A stretch of 64,000 nt of DNA, from contig NC_060248.1 of assembly GCF_921293095.1 (NCBI RefSeq), positions 131,948,972 to 132,012,971 of the forward strand, in the 5' to 3' direction. This document shows, one piece after another, positions 48,308 through 59,247 of this stretch (position 1 is its first letter; each line of letters opens with the position of its first letter). Under the pieces are notes generated by a model. It made no database searches, had not been told where the DNA came from, and was given only the letters and a program-made list of their open reading frames with translations. This DNA comes from Ischnura elegans (lineage: Eukaryota; Arthropoda; Insecta; Odonata; Coenagrionidae). A program made the translations under genes and the position numbers.

Positions 48308-48971
48308 TTAAGTTTGAAACAAACAGCCACTGGAATAGGTATTAGGAGAACGTACATTCATCTGTGAATTAGCAGACCTGGTACCTGCTTTGCAGGTAGA
48401 TTCTCTCAGGTTTCTACCCCAAAAATGGAAACATACCATTGAAATGAAAAGGAAAGCAAGGTGGAATTTCCTCGGTTTTCTACTCCACGAAGAGACCGCA
48501 ATTGATTCCTGTGTTCTAGGCTTGCAGCCACTGCTTCACTACTCAATTCTTACACTTTTGTGCCCCAACTTTTCACAAGCAATGTCCTGGGCTTTTTTCT
48601 GCACCACATTTTCATTAATACATTGTCTCTCTCACTGTAAAAAACTCAATTTTTTGCAATATTCTCTGCTCCATCAACTGCTAAAATTCCAAAACTACAA
48701 CCAAAATATGGAAACATAGCCTCCACATTGAACAATCTAAACTTTGTGGTTATTTTGGCATTCAACAGAGCTTATACATTGCAACTTCATTCTTTTTACG
48801 ATCTTCAATTACTTTTTTTCAAAGTTTTACTGGAGGTGTGTCGTCTCTTGTCAGCATATTTAATTAATAACCATGAACTACCAAGTCAGAAAATATGAGG
48901 TTGAATGGCAGGCCACATGACAGTCCTGTATTCCCCTTGTGACTAATTATAAGTAATTATGCAGTGTTCAG

Positions 48972-49254
48972 AAGAGAGGGTAAAAGAAGTCTTCTAAAAA
49001 CCTTAATCAGAAGACAGGACAACTTAAGCGGCCACATTATGAGGCATGATGCGCTGATGAAGACAATTGTAGAAGAACCGGTTGAAGAGAAGAGGGGCAT
49101 GTGATGGCCCCAAATAAATTACATGGGACAGGTTTTAAAGGATGTAAAAGAGAGGAAATTTGTATGTGACAATAAAAAGGTGAGCAGATAGGAGAGTGAA
49201 ACGGAGAACTGCATAAACCAATCTTAGGATTGTTGACTTGAGATGATAATGATG
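48972..49254 (+). pseudogene. 3' tail of an RTE-type non-LTR retrotransposon
   Basis: The plus strand reads SLLKTLIRRQDNLSGHIMRH, then TIVEEPVEEKRG and NYMGQVLKDVKERKF, the conserved C-terminal stretch found downstream of RT in RTE-type elements. It ends in GATGATAATGATGAC, the simple TGATGA-type tail common in these. Stops are present; 5'-truncated. Confidence 0.65.
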
Positions 49255-51615
49255 ACGTGGGCCTAGAAATTCAAATTCATGCATCCCCTATTAAAAGTTT
49301 GGGGTCACCATTCCGTTCATTGTTACGAAGTACAGGCTCTTTGCCCTTCAAAAATGCCAATAATAGTCCTAATTTTAATACCAATGATAGTCCCTTCCGA
49401 TGTCATTCTCAGATTTCAAATATGTAACTAAGAAATGATACGTAAACTTTCAAGCTTGATTCGATTTAATTTTGGAATGGACAGAAGGAATCTTGAAGTG
49501 AATGCAATAACGAGAGAGATGTAATGTTGAACATGGAATGGGGAGGGTTGATACGCAATTGTCGATAGCCATCCCTCCTGAAAAAGGCAACACTGCAATC
49601 ATAATGGACATCATAAAAGCGTAAAAAAATTTTAACATAGTTAAAACCTCCACAGTAAAAATTAACAAGGACAATTTTAGTCTTGTGTGCAACATTGAAA
49701 TGGCAAAATCTCAGACCTTGATGCAGCAGATGGTTGGCTAAACTCATGAATTAGGTGAAGAATCAGAATTTTAATAAGATCTTTTCACCGGTATTTAATT
49801 GCTTACTTTTTCCATTGCCCATTGAGGATGGAAATTGCTACTCTGGCTTATTGCGTCTTACTTTCTTCGAAGCATTATGAAGCTACAAAAAGTGATCCTA
49901 TAGTTAGGGATTGGGGGGAGTGGGGGATAGAAATTCTCCCCCCCCACTAAATGGTGGGAAGATCGCAGAATGTAGGTGTACCCCTGAGCCCCCTGTGTAT
50001 CAATGAGCCCCCTGAATTTTTTTTCTGGTTAACGGCCTTGCATGACGTCACGCTCGAGCTACCGCTAATCTTTGGAGAAATCGGTTTCCAGTGACGCCAA
50101 ACTAGTCGACACAAATGCGAATTCAATTCACGTGCACAAGGAGGGACATCCTCTGAATATGCGACGCGTTGGGATTCGAATTGTAGCGTGCCTCGGAGGA
50201 TATGGGCGAGCGGCGTGCAATTCGTACGTTCGGCACATAAACAAAATAAGCGCTACGCCCGCGACTGCAATTTTCAAGCCGGTTGGTGGACACTACTAGG
50301 GTGCCTCCCTTTGCAAGTTGATTGGTCCTCCGATAGTATCTTAATTCCAGGCTATTAAGTTACCTACCCACGTCGACCTTACACAAGTGATTTTGAATCC
50401 AAACAAGTTTACATCTTCCACTAGAATTATTGCCTTAAAATTTTGAAAAAAGAAGCACTAATATTTTTCGATTAGAGCGAGATTTCTAAATAAGGAGACA
50501 TTAAACCTTAATATGTCATTTTTATGCCCATTTCCCATAGATTGGTTCCCTTATTGCGAGGCCCAAAAAAATATTATGGCTAGAACTACCATCATTTGTA
50601 AGCCATTTCCACTATCTTTTAATTCGTGCCTTTCTTTCACTTCAACAAGAGCCTCTTAAAAATATTCGTAGAAATACCCTCAAGAAGCGTGGGATTCGTC
50701 TCCCTTAGGACTGTCCCCGTGGGCACTTAAGAGCGATGTTTTCGTGGGAAGTTATCGGACGAAAAAGGGGAAGAGAGGCGAGGTGAAACTTCGCACTCAT
50801 CCGTCCACACCTCGAACACTTGGCGAGCACATCCGGCGCAGAAAGATTTAAACCGTTAACTCAACAAAATACAAAAGAAAGCTCTGCGAATCGTCAAAAC
50901 ATCTAAGAACGAACAGAGAGCGTGTCGTGACACGCCTTTCCCACAAATCAGACAGGGAGCCGCTAGAGACTCGGAAACATTTATTTTAGATCCACACTGT
51001 TTCCAGGTCCGACGAAAACGACAGGATGAGAGAGGTATTTTGCCGGACGGTTAGGTTTATGATTTGGTTTTTCCCCCGAACAGTAAAGGACTTTCATAAA
51101 TGGTAGATGGAACTCATAGTCATTAGTCAAATCAGTCCAACGCGGGTCTTCTTTGCTTTTTTTTTTGCCAACGGACGGTCTAAGAACAACCCCTGCCATA
51201 CGCGTATCGAGGCGGCTTGCATTTCTATGGGTAGTGCGCAGATGTGGACAATTTTTGCCACGAACGACTAGAAAACTCGCCGATATATACATACCTATAT
51301 ACTCAGTCAGAGAGAGGGGACCGTGTGTTGCGGGTTTCCTACTCATTGCAAAGCTGAATTCGTCGTGCACTGCTAAGTCATCCATTCGACCAAATATAGA
51401 AAAATAATGGAAACATTGGAGTTGATGCCAATGTCCTTCACAATATCCATAAGATCACTCTGACCGAAAAAACGAGCGAAAATCCTGTATTTGTTTCCGA
51501 AATTTGGAAACTCAAGGAGAAAAATTCTATGAAAAGAAAGATACCAATCGAATTGGAAAATGAATCAATTACTCAGTATAGGTCTAAAGCGACATGAAAA
51601 TTGGCAACGTTAAGC
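49255..51615. other. Unassigned stretch
   Basis: A minus-strand frame of 134 codons at 50981-51385 contains RWTDLTNDYEFHLPFMKVL and KPNHKPNRPAKYLSHP, with no recognised family and no splice support. A plus-strand frame at 50072-50299 has none either. TGACGTCA occurs near 50043-50050. Confidence 0.3.
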
Positions 51616-51696
51616 CATGGTCCCCCTTCTATAAGAGAAGGCAGATGCGGACGCTGAGTTTCTCTGCACCCTTTCTTACGGCGCAAAGACCTAAGC
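51616..51696 (+). repeat. SINE tail fragment
   Basis: CATGGTCCCCCTTCTATAAG through GCAGATGCGGACGCTGAGTT to CGCAAAGACCTAAGC matches the region 63770-63856 with moderate divergence. The tRNA-like head is absent here. Confidence 0.6.
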
Positions 51697-51787
51697 TAAA
51701 ATTCCATACCATACGCATTATAACTGATGTCTTTTTACCTAAAAATGTCCCTCGGATCGAATAATTACGACACCTTACCAATGTGAA

Positions 51788-51987
51788 CAGGGGTGGATCC
51801 AGGATTTCTTTATGGGGGGGAAAGCAAGGCCGTATCCAGGATTTTGCTCTGGGGGGGGGGGGGCAAGGATACCTCGTAATACAAAACGAACGCAATTATA
51901 ATGGGACCGTATTAATATCTTCCATATTTTTTAAGGGTCTGGGGGGGGGGGGGGGGCACGTGCCCCCGTTCGGCCTATCGGCCTATG
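51788..51987 (+). mobile_element. hAT-type MITE, copy 1 (200 bp)
   Basis: Left end CAGGGGTGGATCCAGGATTT; right end (reverse complement) CATAGGCCGATAGG. The 8-bp TSD AATGTGAA is perfect (51780-51787 and 51988-51995). It contains two tandem half-units, TCCAGGATTTCTTTATGGGG and TCCAGGATTTTGCTCTGGGG, and two G-runs of 13 or more. Confidence 0.88.
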
Positions 51988-52249
51988 AATGTGAAGTAAT
52001 CTGTGTCGAGACTCCTTGGGCCGCCGTGGAAATTCATTCGCGATGCATACACGGCGGGACAGAGTCTCTTGGCGAATGCGGTTCCTCGGGAATTCCGAGG
52101 CGGAGGCAGGCAGGGCTGGCCGCGAGAGAATTCGAAGCGCGCCAAGTTGACGAGGACTAAGTGGTCCATTTTCACGCATTTGTCTCGTTCGAAATCACAT
52201 TTAAATACTTATTGTTGATACCCTCTAATATTTCGTTTCGATCCTCTTA

Positions 52250-52907
52250 AATAGGGTGGTTTCCTATTATTTTTTTATTGCCTAAATCGAAAGATTATTA
52301 CTCCTGGAGTACGTATTTCGCGCTTTTAGATTTTTAAATGACGATATCTATTTTTCGTGATTAAATGAAAAGTGAAAATTTTCAAGCGCGCAAAAACGCG
52401 ACGCGTAAGTAGGAAAGTCCGTGCGACGCATTTCTGGTTCCCCCTCTCTCCTTGTGAAGTGACCTTGATCGAGGCTCTGAGCGCTGATAGGACGCAGGAT
52501 GCTAGCGGATAGCTGAGTACCTTGCTGAATGGTAGCGCTTGGCTTAAAAAAGGTTTATTAATACCTTATCAAACGAAGAAAACTTTCCGACCTTAGCCAG
52601 TTTTAATAGGTGATTATTAAGACATGTTTCCCTGAGGTCTGTGCCTCATGCATGCATTGGTAACCTCAGACGATGTATAACTCCTATCCTCTCGTGTAGA
52701 AACTAGGTCCCTGTGACGTCACGCGGAGTGGAATCGCATGGGCGCCAATCTGGCCTTTTTCAAATGAGGATAAAATTTGACCCTTGCCATTCGTCTAAAC
52801 CGGTATTTCTAAAACCAAATAATTTGTGTATTATGAATACACTAATGGTGGGTAACGAATCGCAATCAATGCCTATCGTTTTCTTTGATGAAGGAAACTA
52901 CCCTATT
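52250..52907 (+). mobile_element. MITE family 'AGGGTGG', copy 2 (658 bp, best preserved)
   Basis: Termini AATAGGGTGGTTTCC and GGAAACTACCCTATT. The interior has the AAAAGTGAAAATTTTCAAGC block, TGCATGCATTGGTAACCT and a TGACGTCA palindrome at 52714-52721. No coding capacity. The target duplication is not clear; TA immediately outside GGGTGG would fit mariner-type insertion. Confidence 0.8.
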
Positions 52908-53893
52908 GAATATTTTACATCATAATATTTAAAGACGATTCCGTCATTGTTCACTGGAAAGTTATAAATGGATGTTATACTTGTTAGAGGCACGGTTTTG
53001 GGTCATTTTGACCCATTGCCTCTTTTTACAGCGAGGACTAGTTTTCCTCTATTTTCCTCTCCTGCCGACCCCAAACATATATTTGCGAAAATATTTAAAG
53101 CCTTTTTATTTAATTTTTGCGTGATGGAGAAACTTCTGTATTATAAGGGTTGCCTAAATCATGAAAACTTTCTTATTCCCATTTCTTTGAGTGTGACTTA
53201 AAATTGCATTGTAAAAGGTATGTCTGTTTGTCTGCCCGCTATACCTTTCCATACGGCTAAAAGGATTGCAATCTAAGTTAGAGTTTAGGTGCATCTTATG
53301 CTCCAAAAGCCCGTAGTGCTAATCCTGGTTGTGTCCGATTCGTCATTTACTCATTACCGTTTGTTTTTTATGTCGCGTCATACAACTTCCGCGGTTGGAC
53401 ATCCTGCTGGGTAGGCACACCTCTTGACGCGCTGAAAGGGAAAACATAAATCGAAGGATTCTACACTTAACTATTTATCCTCTTGGTACAAACATTTTTG
53501 TTGGGGTATGCGTTCGCACGACCTTTTTGGGTCTACGCACGCACGGACACACAACGATCAATTTTGTGAAGTGGGATATAAGCTGATCCCGTGCGCAGTG
53601 AACGGAAATCGTTTTTTCCATTGTTTACCGTTACATATGTGTGCCATCATCATACCTGCTTGGTTCCTTTACCTAAAAATCCTACCATGAGACGATGAAT
53701 TCCAAGTTTCCCACTTCTCTGAGTACTATCCTTCCCGAGTAACGCCGGGTGGTGTCCTAGTAAATAACGAAAATGAGGATGAAGCTAGAAAACTTTACGG
53801 GTCAAAATAACCCATGCTCGTCTGTCTCGGTAATGCGAAGCCACGGCCTCCTCGTGCAAACAATTAAGTTGGATCCCGCATAGCCGTTAGACG
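52908..53893. other. Unassigned stretch between MITEs
   Basis: AT-rich DNA with short frames, none recognised. Confidence 0.5.
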
Positions 53894-53901
53894 TATACCT
53901 A

Positions 53902-54105
53902 CAAAGGCGGATCTAGGGGAGGGGGCACGGGGGACGTGCCCCCCCAGACCCTTAAAAATATGCAAGATTTTTAATACGGTCCCATAATCATAGCGTGCGT
54001 TTTGTATTACGAGGTATCCTTGTACCCCCCCCCCCCCCCAGAACAAAATCCTGGATACGGCCTTGCTTGTGCCTCCCCCTGAAAGAAATCCTGGATCCGC
54101 CCCTG
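53902..54105 (-). mobile_element. hAT-type MITE, copy 2 (204 bp), inverted relative to copy 1
   Basis: Ends CAAAGGCGGATCTAGGGG and ATCCTGGATCCGCCCCTG with perfect 8-bp TSD TATACCTA (53894-53901, 54106-54113). It matches 51788-51987 in reverse, including the doubled CCAGGATTT half-units and C-runs. Confidence 0.9.
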
Positions 54106-54113
54106 TATACCTA

Positions 54114-56046
54114 CAATGAGAAACAGAGGAGAAGGGACGAAGTGTCAGTTCTAAACAGTATTCTACGAATACCCCGCATAAATAGGCGGGTGGCAGCCGA
54201 GTTAGGACCACGTGAACATAGCAATGCACTGACTGATTTATCAATATATTTTTTGCAAACACACCTTCCTTGCCGTTACTTATCTTCGATGAGCTCTGGT
54301 GGTCTCACCACAATTTTGAGAGAATTTTACGGCTTAATCTGGTGGAATTCTAACATTTTATCCAGTAAAATACAAGTTACCAGCAAGATTCAACAAATCG
54401 GTACTCCCATTTCACTGCACGACCGCTTTCAATACAAGACAATATAAAATTTATTAAAACCGATCGTGAAGTGAAATTTAAAGGCAGTAATGTATGGTAG
54501 ACATATAATCAATCAGATTTTAAAAAAATACACTTATTTTATAAAATTACGCCAATTAAAACAATGGATCCGATGTTTCATTAATGCACCCCAAATTTCC
54601 GGAGCCCCTCACACTATGAGCCTCGAGATGATGACAAGGACTCTCAACTGCTCTCCCCCTAAATCCTGAATCACACGGTCCCTCCTGCCGCCATCGCCTT
54701 TCGCACCACTTTCGATATCACAGCTCGTTGTCATAGGACCATCATCACGAAAATGTGTAGCGTGTTTATCTATGTCGTTCCCACGATTATCAAACGTTGC
54801 GCTGCAATCGCTCCATACGGGCATGCGTTCCGATTGGCTGATATGGGGTTTTAGTGTCGGTTTTAGCGACGGAAAAAGCGACCGGACTAGTGATGAAAAA
54901 TAGTGATGGGAATCCTCATCGCGATCGCGAAAAGCAATTGCCGGCGACGATCATTTGCGAGTGATCATTCTAGTGGTCGCGATAGTGATCACTAGGAAAT
55001 GAAGGATAAAATGATCGTGTGATTCAGGCATTAGACGGTCTAGACATCCTTCGAATATTTCCACTTAAGGAGGAAGACTTGCGACGTGCGAGCTTCAGCT
55101 GAATGTAAGCAGAGGCTAGAGAACCTCTGGCGCGAGCTCGGAGGGTTTGGATTGGAATCTCAATAAAATGTCAAAGAGTCTTTCATCAGTCAAATTTCAA
55201 CGTCTTTTGCGATATTTCGGGAAGCTCCGTCAAAGTATGCTCCTCTTCGGTCGTCATTTCATAAAACGAATCATCATCTTTTTCTAATTTTTGAACGTTA
55301 AGTCGAGCTGTCGGTTTAGTCTGCCGCGCATGAACCACCATTTCATACATTTTCGATAAAGCATATTTCAATGCGCAGAAAAAACCAGCCTTTCCATTGG
55401 GATACTCTTTAAGGCAAGCAAATGGCCAGCATTTAATTGATTGCATTTCATGGCATACAAGATCATGGACTTCGTCGGACGAAATGATATGGTACACCAA
55501 TCGATATAGAAAACGATCTCATTTCATACATTTTGATGATGAAAGGGCTCGTTTGATCGATTTTGACAGAATGAGCTCATGGTATTTTGACGGAAGATAA
55601 GTTGGCAGTATATCAATCGATACTCAAATAATAACTAAAGTTTTGAAATCCAATTGCATTTATAGGGAAAAGAGGTTTCCGAACTGATATGGAAGAGGAA
55701 ATAATTGGCGCGGGGATCCGACATAGCTTTTATCTCACCGATGTGACTAAGTTGGCTTCGAAATCAGGCCTAATCATCCGCAAGAACACGTACGCGCATT
55801 CCAGAGACCAATGCCGCCAATGTCATCAAATAAATTCAAAGTGACGCGAGCAGAGAAAACTGCGCGCCACTGAAGTTACATTTGCCTACGAAGCTATCGG
55901 TAAATCTATTCAGAATAATGAAAGGAACTGTCGCATAACACGAAGAAATATGGATAGGAAAAATGATAGGAATGCGTTGACTATCGACTCGGAGAGAACC
56001 AAAATACGTATGAATCAGTAAAAGAGGAGAAGAGTGCCCAGTGCTT
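54114..56046. other. Unassigned stretch with one 104-codon frame
   Basis: A minus-strand frame at 55186-55500 reads CHEMQSIKCWPFACLKEYPN then GFFCALKYALSKMYEMVVHA and an acidic end. It looks protein-like in composition but matches no family I know and lacks splice support. At 54880-55015 the DNA is rich in GATCGCGA / AGTGATCAC palindromic words. Confidence 0.35.
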
Positions 56047-58833
56047 AATAGGGTGGTTTCCTATTATTTTTTTATTGCCTAAATCGAAAGATTATTACTC
56101 CTGGGGGTCTATTCTCTAACTCGAAGCGCGGTAGCTTTCTGGTGGAAAGATGCTTAATTAAGCTACTTGCTCCCACTTGTATTCTCTAACGCTGAAGCTC
56201 CGGCGAAGGGAGCTTGCAGAAGCAACCGGTAGCTTATTAGGCTCCAACCCTTATTCTCTATGCGATTTGAAGCTACTTCCGTAGCTTCAAACTAGCTGCC
56301 ACGGTAGCTTCGCGAAGCGCGCCCTCGAACCCCGCGCTTCAGCTAGCTACCATCAAAATACATAGGGAATTCCTATGAACCGCCGTGAACCAAGTGGCGC
56401 GTGTCGCTAATCTTTTGTTCTATCCCATCAGTCTTTCTTGACACGGCTAGCGATTGAGTGGTAAACAAGAAAAGTGTTGACTATTTTTGTTGTTTTGCGT
56501 AATTATTTTCTTTAATGAGGTCGGGAATGCTGCGTAAATTATTTGAAGCCTTCAATTATTGTATTCTTAACAAAGTAGTGGGCATGAGTGACAAATTTCG
56601 TGACTAAACATATATGTTTCGGAGTGAACTATCGATCGCGTTAACTAGTTGAATTCATTATTTGGAGAAGAAAAATGTTACTTTCAATCATTTTATATCA
56701 CGTGAAATCTTATTTTGCATGAAGTCATTACTAGTGAGAAGAAAAACCCCGAAAACAGTGATTATTATTGATGTTGCGAGAGACTGTTGTAGTGACGGTA
56801 CAAATTGATGCGTTGAAATCATTACCAATGCCAATGTATCCACTGCACAGAGATGGATGTCTTATTTTTGCAAGTGTTTATTCATTTATGATTAACTTTA
56901 CCGTGCATTATTAGCAACGATCTTTGTTGTGAAGTGATTGTGTGAAGAGAGTTTAGTGTTACATAAATGCAGACCGGAGAGAGGTGGATATATTATTGTG
57001 TTATAATGCAATGTAAGGTGTTTCATGATAGTTATTAATAAATTTTTTGCTCTTCCAATGAATAAATGTGTTCATGATATCATTCTGCTTTCATTTGTGT
57101 GTCTTTGGCCGTATATACGCATTTAATTTCAGTGCCGGTAGTTAAGTTGGTGTATTTGTTTTGAATTTTGAGAAAGTGTAGCCATGGATATTCCAGAAGC
57201 CCACGGAGGAAGTCATCACAAAAACAATAATATAATATGGCTTTAATATTGGGAGAAGGAACTACGTTTAATAGGTTGTTTTTTCACAATGATGGTCAAG
57301 TTCTAATGAATCGCCCTCGCTTGCAATAGTGCAAGCTTGGCGGTTGGCATATAATACTTATTCATAAAACCATTTAAATATTAATTTAGCCGTCGTGAGA
57401 ACGGCACGACAGTAGAGTTTTGTGTAAATATCGATTGAAGCATATTGTGAGCCTAAAATGATTGCTTAGGCCAATCTGAGTGAAATGACGTAACTTTCAA
57501 ACATAATTTTCTCCACCTTCCCATTAACTTTGTTGAAGATATTCCCAAAATAATATACACTTATCGTATGCACATGTTATTGCGATATTCTCTCGCAGTG
57601 CAAGAAGGAACAATCTCTGCACAGAAACAGTTGGTCATCAAAATTTTTGCATCAAACAGGCAAAAGCATAAGGAGCGCTGAGTGTAAAGTTCTCGGGAAT
57701 TAGAACGACAATGTGATAGCATTGGTTTAATGTGTTGGTAGTTTATAAACATTTTCTCTTCATTATATTTACATGGCCTACATGATTATCAATCGTGACA
57801 TAAACTGCTGCATCGATCGAAACTATTGAATTGATATAAAAGCCGCTTAGCCAAATATAATTATGTCTACGTATTTCTATTATTATTCGTATTTCTATTA
57901 TTATGAAAGCTGAAGGCACTCAGCATTTCGTAATTTACAAAGCACATTAATTTCAACTAGAAGAAAAAGTCAGCCGAGAACGACTACATTATGATTTTCC
58001 CGCAGGTTACGAAATGAAACGAACGATTTCATTGGTTCTAAGAGTAAAATCTGAGTTCGCACGAAATATTTCTCATACCCCATATCCGGTCTGAGAAAGC
58101 TACCAGAAATTCTCGGTCTGAGAAAGCTACTCCCTGTTAGAGAATAAGGTTGGTAGCCAATTCTGGTAGCTAGTTCGAAGCTACCACGACGGGAGCTTCG
58201 AGTTAGAGAATAGACCCCCTGGAGTACGTATTTCACGATTTTAGATTTTTAAATGACGATATCTATTTTTCACGATTAAATGAAAAGTGAAAATTTTCAA
58301 GCGCGCGAAAACGCGACGCTTAAGTATGAATGTCGGGAAGTCTCTCCGCGTGACGTATTTCTGGTTCCCCTTCCCGCCCTGCGAGGTGACCTTGAGGCGA
58401 GGCTTAGCGCTGATACGACGCAGGCTGCTAGCGGCTAGCCTAGTACCCTGCTGGCTGGTAGCGCTTGGCTTAAATAAGGATTATTAATAACTTATCAAAC
58501 GAAGAAAACTTTCCGACCTTAGCCAGTTTTAATAAGTGATTGTTAAGACATGTTTCCCTGAGCTCTGCGCCTCATGCATGCAATGGTAACCTCAGACGAC
58601 GTATAACTCCTATCTTCTCGTATAGAAACTAGGTCCCTGTGACGTCACGCGGAGTGGCATCGCATGGGCGCCAATCTGGCCCTTTTCAAATGAGGATAAA
58701 AATGGACCATTGCCATTCGTCTAAACCGCTATTTCTAAAACGAAATAATTTGTGTATTATGAATACACTAATGGTGGGTAACGAATCGCAATCAATGCCT
58801 TTCGTTTTCTTTGATGAAGGAAACCACCCTATT
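56047..58833 (+). mobile_element. MITE family 'AGGGTGG', copy 3, split by TIR element D
   Basis: The left piece 56047-56104 and right piece 58223-58833 together match copy 2. Ends AATAGGGTGGTTTCC and GGAAACCACCCTATT form perfect 15-base inverted termini in this copy. TGACGTCA at 58640-58647. Confidence 0.85.
56105..58217. mobile_element. TIR element D (2113 bp) inside MITE copy 3
   Basis: Inverted termini GGGTCTATTCTCTAACTCGA / TCGAGTTAGAGAATAGACCC, flanked by CCTGG at 56100-56104 and 58218-58222, where the uninterrupted MITE copies have a single CCTGG. Subterminal repeats of TATTCTCTAAC and GTAGCTTC/GAAGCTAC words occur at both ends. The interior (56400-57950) is AT-rich without recognised coding. 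Superfamily unassigned; a 5-bp duplication at a CCTGG target is unusual for the common MITE groups. Confidence 0.82.
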
Positions 58834-58861
58834 GGAAAACGAAAACTTGAGGAGTTGAATG

Positions 58862-59247
58862 AGCGCTACCTGCTAGCAACGTTTGGCTTAAATAAGGATT
58901 ATTAATACCTTATCATACGAAGGAAACTTTCCAACTATAGGCAGTTTTAATAGGTGATTATTAAGAGGTTTCCCTGAGCTCTGTGCCTCATGCATGCATT
59001 GGTAATCTCAGACGATGTAAAACTCCTATCTACTCGTATAGAACTAGATCCCTGTGACGTCACGTGGAGTGGCATCACATGGGCGCCATTCTGGCCTTTT
59101 TCAAATGCGGTTAAAATTGAACATTGTCATTCGTCTAAACTGGTATTTCTAAAACCAAAGAATTTGTATATTATGATTACACTAATGGTGGGTAACGAAT
59201 CGCAATCAATGCCTTTCGTTTTCTTTGATGAAGGAAACGACCCTATT
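58862..59247 (+). mobile_element. MITE family 'AGGGTGG', copy 4, 5'-truncated
   Basis: It matches the 3' part of copy 2 from GCGCTTGGCTTAAATAAGG onward to the end ...GGAAACGACCCTATT, and lies head-to-tail 28 bases after copy 3. TGACGTCA at 59055-59062. Confidence 0.8.

Noticed and set aside
53995-54447. 150-codon plus-strand frame
   Set aside because: It runs through the C-run of the hAT MITE and is a by-product of low complexity.
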